Part shown: positions 10,503 through 20,872 of the stretch, in pieces
Position numbering within the stretch: position 1 is the first letter of the stretch
How the letters are laid out: each line of letters starts with the position of its first letter
Assembly: GCA_026417135.1 (NCBI GenBank)
Contig: JAOADV010000007.1
Location: forward strand, 1 to 64,000
From: Ignavibacteria bacterium
GTDB lineage: Bacteria; Bacteroidota; Ignavibacteria; Kapaibacteriales; UBA2268
Reading direction: 5' to 3'
DNA length: 64,000 nucleotides
Program-made: the position numbers and the translations under genes
The notes under the pieces: model-generated
The model's input: only the letters and a program-made list of their open reading frames with translations
Database searches by the model: none
What the model was told of the DNA's origin: nothing

Positions 10503-11710
10503 TGAATTCTTATATAAACCTTCCCGATAATTGGTTCAGTTTTTGCAATAGTTTGGATTCTTTCGATGTTTTCAATGTTTAGATGTGTCCCGGCAACTGC
10601 GATTTTTAACCCAGTGTCTGTTACAATGTTTCTCGATAGAACCATACCTTCCATTAAATCCTCGACATTGATTGAACGTTCAGTTGGAATTTTTAAAGTC
10701 GAGGCACGGTGGGCAAAAAATTGGTCTAAAAGAACAATTAAACGGAAATCGTAAACACGACGTGATTCGGCTTCCATCATCGAAATAATTTTGTTCGTTT
10801 CAAATTTCTTTTGGTTGAAATAATCATCGAAGTCAACGACGACCCGCAGCAATCGAGAAACAAAGGGAATATTACTTTTTTCTAATTTATCTGGCAATCC
10901 ACTTCCATCGTAGTTTTCGTAAATGTGTATAACAGCTTCGGCTACATCTTCGAACCCGCGGAAAAGGGTAAAAGTTTCTTTTGCGAAGAAAGGGATTCTT
11001 TCCATCTTTTCGTTTTTAAGGAAGCCATTTTGAGTAGGTATTTCGCCTATATTTCTTTCGGGAAGTTGAAGTCGGCCAATAAAGCAAAGTTTAGCAGAAT
11101 TCTTGATTAACTCTAATGTCTTTTCATCGTCGATGCCGTATTCATTGGCAATCCAAAGAGCCATTTCGGTTATACGATTTATTCTTTGTGCAGCATCGGG
11201 GATACGAAGACATTCGAACAAATATAACATATCCCGCATTCGTAGGGTATCTCGTCGGAGCTCGAATCTCAGTTCCTCAATTGTTTTGTCCCGAAATTCC
11301 AAGCTTTTATAAAGGTGCATTATTCGATAAGCATTTTGAAACTTGGCTATAACTTCGTCAATCAAGAAAGGCTTGTTGATGAAATCATCGGCACCGACTT
11401 GGAGAGCTTTAAAGTTGAGTTCAGCATTTGAATTCGATGTGATAAATATTATGAATATATTTCGAATGTTTGGATTTTCGGACGCTCTAACGTTTCCTAC
11501 AAGTTGTTCAATATGGTAAGTATCTTCGGGATAATTTGCAACAATAATCATTAAGTCGTTGTATTTTTGCACCAAATTCCAACATTCTAAACCGTTTTCG
11601 ACAGAAAAAATTGGGGATTTGCGAAAAACTCTTTCTATTACAGCTTTTAAAGAGTTTTTTGTGGACTCGTTTTTCTCTACAATGCAAAAAGGTATAAAAA
11701 ATTCGTTCAT
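10499..11710 (-). CDS. Response regulator receiver domain fused to a degenerate HD-GYP-like domain
   Basis: N-terminal receiver-like fold (ANYPEDTYHIEQLV; ALQVGADDFINKPFLIDEV) and a C-terminal HD-GYP remnant (NSAKLCFIGRLQLPE; HIYENYDGSGLPDKL). Confidence 0.75.
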   Translation of the reverse strand: MNEFFIPFCIVEKNESTKNSLKAVIERVFRKSPIFSVENGLECWNLVQKYNDLMIIVANYPEDTYHIEQLVGNVRASENPNIRNIFIIFITSNSNAELNFKALQVGADDFINKPFLIDEVIAKFQNAYRIMHLYKSLEFRDKTIEELRFELRRDTLRMRDMLYLFECLRIPDAAQRINRITEMALWIANEYGIDDEKTLELIKNSAKLCFIGRLQLPERNIGEIPTQNGFLKNEKMERIPFFAKETFTLFRGFEDVAEAVIHIYENYDGSGLPDKLEKSNIPFVSRLLRVVVDFDDYFNQKKFETNKIISMMEAESRRVYDFRLIVLLDQFFAHRASTLKIPTERSINVEDLMEGMVLSRNIVTDTGLKIAVAGTHLNIENIERIQTIAKTEPIIGKVYIRIQ

Positions 11711-13036
11711 TTATTGTGATTCAAAACCTTTACTTTTTAATTCTCTCAAAAGAGCCTCCCGTTCAATTTCCAATTGACGAATTCGGCGTTCGACTATATC
11801 GAGCTCTTCGGGCATAGATTCAATTTCCAATTTAATTTTACTGCACGCTTCGTCTATTAAATCGATAGCCTTGTCGGGAAGAAATCTATCGGTGATGTAA
11901 CGATGCGAAAGTTCTGCGGCAGATACAATTGCAGAATCCGATATTTTAACACCGTGATGGACTTCGTATCGTTCTTTCAAACCTCTTAAAATTGAAATAG
12001 TTTCTTCGACGGTAGGTTCATCGACAAAAACTTTTTGAAATCTACGCTCCAAGGCTGGGTCTTTTTCGATATACTTTTGGTATTCGTCTAAAGTAGTTGC
12101 CCCTATACAACGAAGCTCTCCGCGAGCAAGAGCTGGTTTTAATATATTTGCTGCGTCCATACTACCTTGGGCTGAGCCCGCCCCGATTAAAGTATGAATT
12201 TCATCGATGAAAAGAATTATTTGCCCTTCGGATTCGGACACTTCTTTTATCACAGCTTTTAAACGCTCCTCGAATTGACCACGATATGTCGTTCCAGCAA
12301 CTAATGCTCCCATATCGAGCATAACGACAACCTTATCTTTGAGATTATCTGGTACATCCCCCGAAACAATCATAATTGCAATTCCTTCGGCTATTGCAGT
12401 TTTTCCAACACCGGGCTCTCCAATTAAAACCGGATTGTTTTTTGTCCTTCTTGAAAGTACTTGGAGAACTCGCCGAATTTCCTCTTCGCGTCCAATTACA
12501 GGATCGATTTTGCCTTGACGCACTTCATCATTCAATATTCTACCATATCGCCTTAAAGCTTGGTATTTTTCCTCTGGGCTTTGGTCGGTTACTCGATGTT
12601 CACCTCGAATTTCCTTTAAAATTTTTAAAACTTTATCCCGATTGACCCCAAGCGAGGCAAGCAAATCGGATACGTTCGAACGAACTTCCATCAAAGCAAG
12701 AAATAAGTGTTCAACGCTCACGTAATCGTCCCGCATCGTCTTGGCTTCTTTAAATGCAAAGTCGAAAACTTGGTTTAGTGTTGGACTTAAATATAAATTT
12801 CCAGTAAAACCACTTACTTTAGGGAGAGATTCGAGTAATTCGTTAACACGAATCATTAACTTTTTAACATTCACTTCAAGTTTCTTTAAAATTTCGACAA
12901 CGAGATTTTCTTCGTCTTGAATAAAAGCTGCAAATAGGTGAATAGGTTCTAACGATTGATTGTCGTAGTTACTTGCTATCTCTTGTGCTTTTTGGATTGC
13001 TTCTTGCGATTTTAAAGTAAATTTCTGAAAGTTCAT
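11711..13036 (-). CDS. Half-length ClpB-like AAA+ ATPase: N domain plus NBD1, ends in the early middle domain, lacks NBD2
   Basis: [19 protein letters not shown] domain, Walker [38 protein letters not shown], Walker [16 protein letters not shown], then [26 protein letters not shown] and TAA directly abutting the ATG of the next gene. Confidence 0.9.
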   Translation of the reverse strand: MNFQKFTLKSQEAIQKAQEIASNYDNQSLEPIHLFAAFIQDEENLVVEILKKLEVNVKKLMIRVNELLESLPKVSGFTGNLYLSPTLNQVFDFAFKEAKTMRDDYVSVEHLFLALMEVRSNVSDLLASLGVNRDKVLKILKEIRGEHRVTDQSPEEKYQALRRYGRILNDEVRQGKIDPVIGREEEIRRVLQVLSRRTKNNPVLIGEPGVGKTAIAEGIAIMIVSGDVPDNLKDKVVVMLDMGALVAGTTYRGQFEERLKAVIKEVSESEGQIILFIDEIHTLIGAGSAQGSMDAANILKPALARGELRCIGATTLDEYQKYIEKDPALERRFQKVFVDEPTVEETISILRGLKERYEVHHGVKISDSAIVSAAELSHRYITDRFLPDKAIDLIDEACSKIKLEIESMPEELDIVERRIRQLEIEREALLRELKSKGFESQ

Positions 13037-13147
13037 ATATTTTTTAAATTCACTTTTTAAAACAATATTTTTTTTGAAAACTACTCTTTTAAATCTGTAA
13101 ATTAATAAAAATTAACATTCAATTAAGAACTACAAGGTTTTTAATCT

Positions 13148-14725
13148 ATGGAAGAAAATATTAAAGGAAAAATACTTTGGATTGACGATGAAATTGAACT
13201 TCTTCGGCCCCATTTGCTTTTACTCAAACAAAAAGGATATCTTCTCGATACCGCTACTAATGGTGAAGACGGAATCGAGCTAGCTCGAAAAAATAATTAC
13301 GATTTAATTTTCCTCGACGAAATGATGTTAGGAATGAGTGGATTGGAAACTTTGACTATCTTGAAAGAAATTAATCCGTATGTCCCAATTACAATGGTAA
13401 CTAAAAACGAAGCTGAAACTTTAATGGAAGAAGCCATTGGTAGAAAAATTGATGATTATTTGACTAAGCCAGTAAATCCAACGCAAATCCTTGCTGTGTG
13501 TAAAAGATTTATCGAATCGGCAAGAATAAATCAAGAAAAAATAATTGAAAGTTTCCTAAGTGATATTAATAGACTTAAATTAAGTTTGAACAATTCGTTA
13601 ACTTGGCAAGAATGGGTCGATATTTACATAAACCTTGTTAATTGGTCGCTTGAATTAGACCGTTATCCAAACTTAGGATTTGTCGACACACTTCGCGATG
13701 TTTTTCGCGAAGCTAATTCTGTTTTTTCGGATTTTGTCGAGAAAAACTATCGTGAATGGATACACACCGAACCCAAACAAGATATTCCTTTATTTTCACC
13801 TTTTATTGTAGAAAAATATATTCTTCCAAAAATAAATTCTGAAACCTCGCTTTTTTTCTTCATAATCGATTGCCTGCGATTAGACCAATGGTACGTTATG
13901 GAAGAATTACTTCAGCAATACTTTAAAATTCAAAAAGAATATTACTTTTCGATTTTGCCGACAGCAACACCTTATGCGCGTAATTCTATTTTTGCTGGAT
14001 TATTCCCATACGATATCCAAAAATATTATCCGCAATATTGGGTAGGTGAATTGAATACCGAAGACCATAAACAGAACGCTTACGAAAAGAACTTGCTCGA
14101 GGAATTCCTTAAAAGAAAAAAAATCAACTTGTCGACTCCTCTTGCTTACGTCAAAATACACGAGACTGAATATGGAAAAAAGATTGAAAACGAAATACAC
14201 AAATTCATTCCAAATCAGCTCACAGCAATCGTTGTTAACTCTGTCGATATGATTGCCCATTCCCGTTCAGATTTTGCGATTTTAAAAGAAATCGCCCCGA
14301 ACGAATCTGCTTATCGTTCCCTTACTCGTTCTTGGTTTATGCATTCAAGCCTTTTTGGTATGTTACAGACCTTATCGACTTACCCTCAAGTTAAAATCGT
14401 CCTAACGACTGACCACGGCTCTATTCGTTGTATGCACGGAGTAAAAGTTCTCGGCGACCGTGAAACATCAACTTCCTTACGCTATAAGTTCGGAAAAAAT
14501 GTAAAATGCGACCCGAGGTATTCTATGCAAATTCAAGACTTAACGGAGCTTAGGTTGCCTAAAATTTCTATAACAGTTAACAATATTATAGCAAAGGAAG
14601 ATTTCTACTTTGTTTACCCAACTGACTACCATTATTACCTTCAGCGATACAAAGATAGCTTCCAACACGGAGGAATTTCGATGGAAGAAATGATTATTCC
14701 AATTGTAACAATGGAACCAAAATAA
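13148..14725 (+). CDS. porX: PorX-type response regulator with PglZ-like (alkaline phosphatase superfamily) effector domain; T9SS regulator
   Basis: N-terminal receiver (KILWIDDEIELLRPHLLLL; YDLIFLDEMMLGMSGLE; DYLTKPVNP) and C-terminal FFIIDCLRLDQWYVME ... TATPYARNSIFAGLFP ... LTTDHGSIRC ... FQHGGISMEEMIIPIV. Confidence 0.92.
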   Translation: MEENIKGKILWIDDEIELLRPHLLLLKQKGYLLDTATNGEDGIELARKNNYDLIFLDEMMLGMSGLETLTILKEINPYVPITMVTKNEAETLMEEAIGRKIDDYLTKPVNPTQILAVCKRFIESARINQEKIIESFLSDINRLKLSLNNSLTWQEWVDIYINLVNWSLELDRYPNLGFVDTLRDVFREANSVFSDFVEKNYREWIHTEPKQDIPLFSPFIVEKYILPKINSETSLFFFIIDCLRLDQWYVMEELLQQYFKIQKEYYFSILPTATPYARNSIFAGLFPYDIQKYYPQYWVGELNTEDHKQNAYEKNLLEEFLKRKKINLSTPLAYVKIHETEYGKKIENEIHKFIPNQLTAIVVNSVDMIAHSRSDFAILKEIAPNESAYRSLTRSWFMHSSLFGMLQTLSTYPQVKIVLTTDHGSIRCMHGVKVLGDRETSTSLRYKFGKNVKCDPRYSMQIQDLTELRLPKISITVNNIIAKEDFYFVYPTDYHYYLQRYKDSFQHGGISMEEMIIPIVTMEPK

Positions 14726-14767
14726 TTTAATCGTTTAGAAATATATTAATAATTTTGTAATTGTAGT

Positions 14768-15514
<747 letters not shown>

Positions 15515-15666
15515 TTAACCACAATTAAAAAACAAAATTAATGAACGGATTTTTTGTTTTAGAAATTTAAATTAGGGTAAGTTTCGCTTATCCGAGCAAG
15601 AAGTTAGTGTCAAAATTTAAAGGAATTATCGTAAATAAAATAAAAAAATTTAGATTGAATAGTTAG

Positions 15667-15738
15667 TGACCCCGGCAGGAATTGAACCTGCGGCCCCCTG
15701 ATTAAAAGTCAGATGCTCTACCACTGAGCTACGGGGTC
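15667..15738 (-). tRNA. tRNA-Lys(TTT)
   Basis: Reverse strand GACCCCGTAGCTCAGTGGTAGAGCATCTGACTTTTAATCAGGGGGCCGCAGGTTCAATTCCTGCCGGGGTCA; anticodon loop CTTTTAA. Confidence 0.95.
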
Positions 15739-15944
15739 GTAAAAAAAGAGTACAAAATTAATAATTATTATTGTAGTAAACAAAATGCATTTTTTTTCAA
15801 GATTTATCGGTAGATTTTATCTATTTCAAAGAAAAACAAATTATGGAAACATACATAAAAAGCAAAAGTGTTAGTTATGATTTTTTTAATTCTAAGAAGT
15901 TGGAATTTTTAGTGTGTTGGTAAACTGATGGAGACATCAGTGAT

Positions 15945-16220
15945 TTACAAAAAATTGTTACAGGGAACAACTGTTAACCCAGTTATTAATGCATCAGTTG
16001 ATTTAAAGATTAATTTTGCTTTGCAGTTCACATATTGTTTAGGTTTACTTGGGGAAGTTCTAAAAATACACTCAATTATTGTGAAGCTAACATTTAACTT
16101 TTGAATTTTTGTATAGTTCAAAAGTGTTTCCAAATCGCTTTTTTGCTGACTTTTGTTTACTACTGTATGCATTGTCAAAAAAATCAAGTAAGGTAAGATA
16201 TTTAACTTGGTATAAAGCAA
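15945..16220 (-). CDS. Small hypothetical protein (91 aa), possibly spurious
   Basis: Open frame in an otherwise non-coding gap downstream of the TonB receptor; no recognisable motif. Confidence 0.25.
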   Translation of the reverse strand: MLYTKLNILPYLIFLTMHTVVNKSQQKSDLETLLNYTKIQKLNVSFTIIECIFRTSPSKPKQYVNCKAKLIFKSTDALITGLTVVPCNNFL

Positions 16221-16322
16221 AGTTGAATGTTTGACTATTTGGTAATATGGGACTGATTTTGAATACTTTTTAATCCCTAAAATGAGACAGTGTGTATTTA
16301 CAGTTGATTCAAAATTCGTATT

Positions 16323-18617
16323 TCAAAAGCTGATTTTTAATCCAGCGTAGCTTGTGCGAGGTCTTGATGGCCCATACATATAGCCTGAATCTCGGTTAGG
16401 TCCGATGTCGAAATCTTTTTGAAATGAATTAAAAATGTTGTGTATCCCGAGATAAGTTTCGATTTGAGGAGATGATGAAATTGTATAGTTTAATTTTATT
16501 CCCAATTCAAAGAATTTCGGAGTTTTCTTTAAAACATCGCGTGCAACGAAGCCGGAATAATGTGGTATGAACATACTACCAGTATATATTCCCGAAATTG
16601 CGATAGAAAAGCTCTGCGAAGGGTAAATATTTGCTACAATGTAGGTGTATATATCTGGGGATTTGAAGATTTTTTTCGAATACTGTGGTTCGATTCCATA
16701 GTCTGGATCGCCCGAAGACCACTCAATTTCTTTGGAATATTCGGACTTTTGTGCAGTTAAACTTAATTTGAATTCAAGCAGTTTCGATATTTGCGACTGA
16801 ACTTCCAAATTCAAGCCTTGCACAATCGCAAGGTTTTCATTAACTCTCAAAAGTATTAAATTGTTGTTGTCGTCTCTTCCAATATTTTTTAATGTGAAGA
16901 CATCCTTTAAAATTGTTGCAAAAGCTTCGATTGAAAATGAAATTGGGATGCTTAATGCTTTTGTAAAGAAGTCTGTCGATAAAGAGAAAGAATTTGAATA
17001 TTCTGGTTTTAGGTTTTTGTCAACTAAAATTAAAAGTCCTTCGCCACCGACTTGTGTAATGTGTAAATCTTCGTCGAAGGTTTGGGGCGGGCGATAACCT
17101 GTCGAATACGCTACCCGAAGGTTTGTAAAGTTTGAAATTTTGTAAAGGAGATTGACGCGGGGTGAGAATATTAATTCTTTGATTTTGTTATGCTTTTCGA
17201 CTCGTGCACCGAAGACGATGTTCAAATCTTCGCTAATATTCCAATCGTCCTGAAAAAATACCCCATTTGAAAACGTTGTTTGGTCGATAGTTCTGTTATA
17301 AGCTGGAGCTTTATCGAGTATCCAATCGTTGTTGAATTCATATCCAGCTGAAATTATGTGGAACCCAAGTAAATTCTCGATTATATAGTCGAATTGTCCC
17401 CCAATAGCGAATGTTCTGTTATCGGTCGAACCGTAAGCGTTTAAGTCCCCTCCAGAACCATAGTAACTGTTTCTTGTAGTGTTTTGAAATCCAGCATTTA
17501 TTGTGAGTTTATTTAAATTTTGACCCCAGAACAGTTCATATTTTAACGTAATCAAATTAGAATGATGTGAAGCTTGCTCTGTAATGTTAGTTTGATGTGG
17601 TGGATTATTCAAGGAGTCCCCACCGCGAATTTTGTGATAAAGTGTTTGAAAAACCAGGCCAATTTTGCTTTTATGATTAGGTTTATAAAATAAGCGGGCC
17701 CCAGCAGTTTTAACATCTAATTTCCCTAATTCGGAAAATCCGTCGCCATTTGCGTCCCAATGTTTTCTTTCGCGAGTGTAACCAAAAAGAGAAGCCCCGA
17801 TATTTTGCTCGTTCGAGATAATGCTCCCGTTTAAGTTAATTGTGTTGTCGTTTGTTTTATTGTAAATCAGCCTTTGGGTAAAGTCAACATCGAAAGAGTT
17901 ATACGAAGGTTCTTTGGTAATTATGTTGACAATTCCAGCGATTGCATTCCCACCATATAATGAAGAACCACCTCGAATTACTTCGATTCTATCAATCATA
18001 TTCGATGGGATTTGTTCGAGCCCATAGACTCCGTTCAAAGAAGAAAAAATTGGATTGCCATCAATCAAGATTTGCGAGTAGCGACCGTCCAAGCCATTAA
18101 TACGAACTTGACTAAAACCACAGTTCTGACAGTTTAATTCTGTGCGAACTCCAGGCTGAAAATTCAAAGCCTCTTTGATATCCACGGAACTTGTCGATTG
18201 CATAATTTTACTTGTAACAACGGATACCTTTACTGGAACATCTTCGTAAATTTTTTCGGAGCGAGTTGCAGTTACAACAATGTCGGCAGTCTGAATTGGA
18301 GATTCTTCCATTTCAAATTTTAAAAATAGAGTTTTGTGAAGTTCTTTTTCGATTTCAAACTTATAGTAAATTGGCTTTAAGCCAACTCCCGTAATTAGGA
18401 GTTCGTATTTACCTTTTGGAATTTCTTTTATGTGAAATCTGCCGTGTTTGTCCGTAATTGCTCCAAGCGAAGTATTAAGAATTCGAACAGTAGCTCCAAC
18501 AATGGGTTGATTATCACCATTCTTTAATACAACAACTCCTTCGATACAGTTTTCGTGAGCGATTGAGTTAACTAATACAAGTGGAAATAAAACCCAGATA
18601 GCCCTAAAAAATTTCAT
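16323..18617 (-). CDS. TonB-dependent outer-membrane receptor with N-terminal carboxypeptidase-like domain
   Basis: Signal peptide, IEGVVVLKNGDNQPIVGATVRIL...GAITDKHGRFHIKEIPKGKYEL, plug motif QVRINGLDGRYSQILIDGNPIFSSLNGVYGLEQIPSNMIDRIEVIRGGSSLYGGNAIAGIVNIITK, C-terminal barrel ending SYAGLKISF. Confidence 0.95.
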   Translation of the reverse strand: MKFFRAIWVLFPLVLVNSIAHENCIEGVVVLKNGDNQPIVGATVRILNTSLGAITDKHGRFHIKEIPKGKYELLITGVGLKPIYYKFEIEKELHKTLFLKFEMEESPIQTADIVVTATRSEKIYEDVPVKVSVVTSKIMQSTSSVDIKEALNFQPGVRTELNCQNCGFSQVRINGLDGRYSQILIDGNPIFSSLNGVYGLEQIPSNMIDRIEVIRGGSSLYGGNAIAGIVNIITKEPSYNSFDVDFTQRLIYNKTNDNTINLNGSIISNEQNIGASLFGYTRERKHWDANGDGFSELGKLDVKTAGARLFYKPNHKSKIGLVFQTLYHKIRGGDSLNNPPHQTNITEQASHHSNLITLKYELFWGQNLNKLTINAGFQNTTRNSYYGSGGDLNAYGSTDNRTFAIGGQFDYIIENLLGFHIISAGYEFNNDWILDKAPAYNRTIDQTTFSNGVFFQDDWNISEDLNIVFGARVEKHNKIKELIFSPRVNLLYKISNFTNLRVAYSTGYRPPQTFDEDLHITQVGGEGLLILVDKNLKPEYSNSFSLSTDFFTKALSIPISFSIEAFATILKDVFTLKNIGRDDNNNLILLRVNENLAIVQGLNLEVQSQISKLLEFKLSLTAQKSEYSKEIEWSSGDPDYGIEPQYSKKIFKSPDIYTYIVANIYPSQSFSIAISGIYTGSMFIPHYSGFVARDVLKKTPKFFELGIKLNYTISSSPQIETYLGIHNIFNSFQKDFDIGPNRDSGYMYGPSRPRTSYAGLKISF

Positions 18618-18879
18618 ATCGTCGATTTAAGAAGTTAAACATAACAATTTAATTTTTTAGATAACCAAAAATTTAATTTATTATCTTTGTAGATTATTTT
18701 TGTAATTATACTTAATTCTGTATTAAACTTGTTGTAATCTATTTTGAAATTAAACTAAATTACCTGCAAATTCTCTTAAGAAATTAATCTAAGCTCTGAG
18801 GTGAAAGATGATATGATTAAGTTTTTTTGTTGGAAGAACCAAAAATGGGTTTGCAATTTATATTAGAATTTGAGGACTT

Positions 18880-20007
18880 TTATTCTGAATTTTTCAGTTT
18901 TTCGTAGATAGATAGAATATTTTTTGCAAAATAATCCCAATTTGCCTTGCTTTTGTAAGTTTCAATCCCTTTCAAAAATTTTTCTTTTGATTCTTGAAAA
19001 AATTGCTCAATACTTTTTGCTAATCCGTTTGCAGAAGTTTCTTGGACAATTAGCCCTGTTCGAAATGGTTCTATCATCTCGGGCAAACCTCCCACATTTG
19101 TAGCGATTATCGGGAGGTCGAAATTGTAAGCTACACCTACAATTCCACTTTGGGTTGCAGTTTTGTATGGAAGAATACATACGTCGCTTGCAGAAAAAAA
19201 AGTAGGAACTTCCGCGTCGGGTATGTATCGAAGGAAAAGAGAAATTCTTTTTTCAATTTGTAGCTCATTGATAAGGTGTATGTATTTGTCTTTATTTTCG
19301 TATAGCTCTCCAGCTACGATTAGGTGGTAACTATCGTCGAGCTGGCTCATTGCCTCGATTAATATATCCAAACCTTTGTATTCGCGGATGAATCCAAAGA
19401 AAAGCAAAACCTTTTTATTTTTTTCGATGTTCAACATTTCCCGAGCTAATTCAGATGGAATTTTCTTTCCGAAATGGTCGTACAAAGGATGTAGCAGTCG
19501 GATGAAACGAGCATCTTTATTAATTTTGATTAGTTCGTTTTGAACTTGCTCGCTCATAACGATGAAATAGTGGTTTTGGCTAAGAAAAAATTTATTCAAG
19601 ATTTTTGAAAAAGGTATCTTTTCATGTGGTTCGATATTGTCGATTATTGAGATGTTATAACATTTCTTTTTGGTTCTTAAAAGGACAAAGCCAAGCGAAG
19701 GGGCAAAAAATGGCATCCAATATTTTGTTAAAACTATGTCTGGTTCGTACCGGTGAATTTCTTCGACAGTTTTCTGATAGCTTATTGGATTGATACTATC
19801 GAGAATTCTCAAGGAAGGGACAACTTCGACTTTTTCGCTACTTTGGACATATTGAGTTTCCCCGGGAAATAAAAAGTTTGGATATTGACGAGAAAAGTTA
19901 AAAGCTCGAACATTGCAAAGTTTCGATAACGCTCTGTAAAGGTTTGCATTAAATTGGGCTATTCCACCTCGATACGGATAAAAAGTAGAAACGTAAGCAA
20001 TTTTCAT
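18880..20007 (-). CDS. Glycosyltransferase, GT4 family
   Basis: FYPYRGGIAQFNANLYRAL N-terminus; LLFFGFIREYKGLDILIEAM; FSASDVCILPYKTATQSGIVGVAYNFDLPIIATNVGGLPEMIEPFRTGLIV. Confidence 0.9.
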   Translation of the reverse strand: MKIAYVSTFYPYRGGIAQFNANLYRALSKLCNVRAFNFSRQYPNFLFPGETQYVQSSEKVEVVPSLRILDSINPISYQKTVEEIHRYEPDIVLTKYWMPFFAPSLGFVLLRTKKKCYNISIIDNIEPHEKIPFSKILNKFFLSQNHYFIVMSEQVQNELIKINKDARFIRLLHPLYDHFGKKIPSELAREMLNIEKNKKVLLFFGFIREYKGLDILIEAMSQLDDSYHLIVAGELYENKDKYIHLINELQIEKRISLFLRYIPDAEVPTFFSASDVCILPYKTATQSGIVGVAYNFDLPIIATNVGGLPEMIEPFRTGLIVQETSANGLAKSIEQFFQESKEKFLKGIETYKSKANWDYFAKNILSIYEKLKNSE

Positions 20008-20058
20008 AATGTCAAAATTAATAAATGGTTTAGACGTTTACATAAAAAATATTTTAGA

Positions 20059-20862
20059 ATGATGGAAATTAACGAAAAGCTTGAAAATCTTGATATTGAT
20101 ATATCTTACAAGTATTATTGGAGTTACCAATATTATTTGGGGAAGCATTATATCATTCCATTCTTTCGTTCCTTGAAAATCGAAATTGATGTTAATGTGT
20201 GTGAAATTGGTAGCGCCGAAGGTGGCGTTGCTTTTGCATTTGCCGAAGAAGGAGCTCTGTCCTGCCTTGCAACAGACATTGCTACGAATAGGCTCGAAGC
20301 GGGCGAAAGAATCGCCACACTGCTTAATCGAAAAATTGACTTTCGCTATCACGATATTTTGAACGATATAATTTCTCCAGAATGGTTCGAAAATTTTGGA
20401 ATTGTCATTCTTCGAGATGTTATTGAGCATTTAGACGATACTACGCTTGCCCTTGCTCAAATTTCGAAAATGTTGCGAAAAGGTGGCTACCTTTACGTAA
20501 CCTTTCCACCTTATTTTTCACCATTTGGTGGACATCAACATCTTTTAAATAATTTTTTTGGAAAATTCCCCTTTATTCATTGGCTTCCGATAAGTTTTTT
20601 TGAATTATTAATTAAGAATGGCAGACCAGCAGATGTAGCAGAAGTTCGTCGCTTGAAGAAAAATAAGTTTACAATAAATAAGTTTTTTTCGGCAGTTTTA
20701 AAGAGCGATTTTACCATTTTCGACCAAAGATACTTCCTTTTGCGTCCAGTTTACCAATTTAAATTTGGTTTGAAACCTATTCAACTGCCGAAGCCTTTCA
20801 CGAATGGATTTTTAAAAGAAATTTTACCAACCGAAGCTTCTTTTATCCTTCAAAAAAAGTAA
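20059..20862 (+). CDS. SAM-dependent methyltransferase (start placed at the internal ATG to avoid overlap with the divergent glycosyltransferase)
   Basis: VCEIGSAEGGVAFAFAEEGALSCLATDIATNRLEAG motif I/II; IVILRDVIEHLDDTTLALAQISKMLRKGGYLYVTFP. Confidence 0.82.
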   Translation: MMEINEKLENLDIDISYKYYWSYQYYLGKHYIIPFFRSLKIEIDVNVCEIGSAEGGVAFAFAEEGALSCLATDIATNRLEAGERIATLLNRKIDFRYHDILNDIISPEWFENFGIVILRDVIEHLDDTTLALAQISKMLRKGGYLYVTFPPYFSPFGGHQHLLNNFFGKFPFIHWLPISFFELLIKNGRPADVAEVRRLKKNKFTINKFFSAVLKSDFTIFDQRYFLLRPVYQFKFGLKPIQLPKPFTNGFLKEILPTEASFILQKK

Positions 20863-20872
20863 TTCGAAACAA

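Noticed and set aside
13148-14725. PglZ-like domain as part of a BREX/Pgl phage-defence system
   Set aside because: The receiver + PglZ fusion is the PorX architecture, and no brx/pgl genes are nearby.
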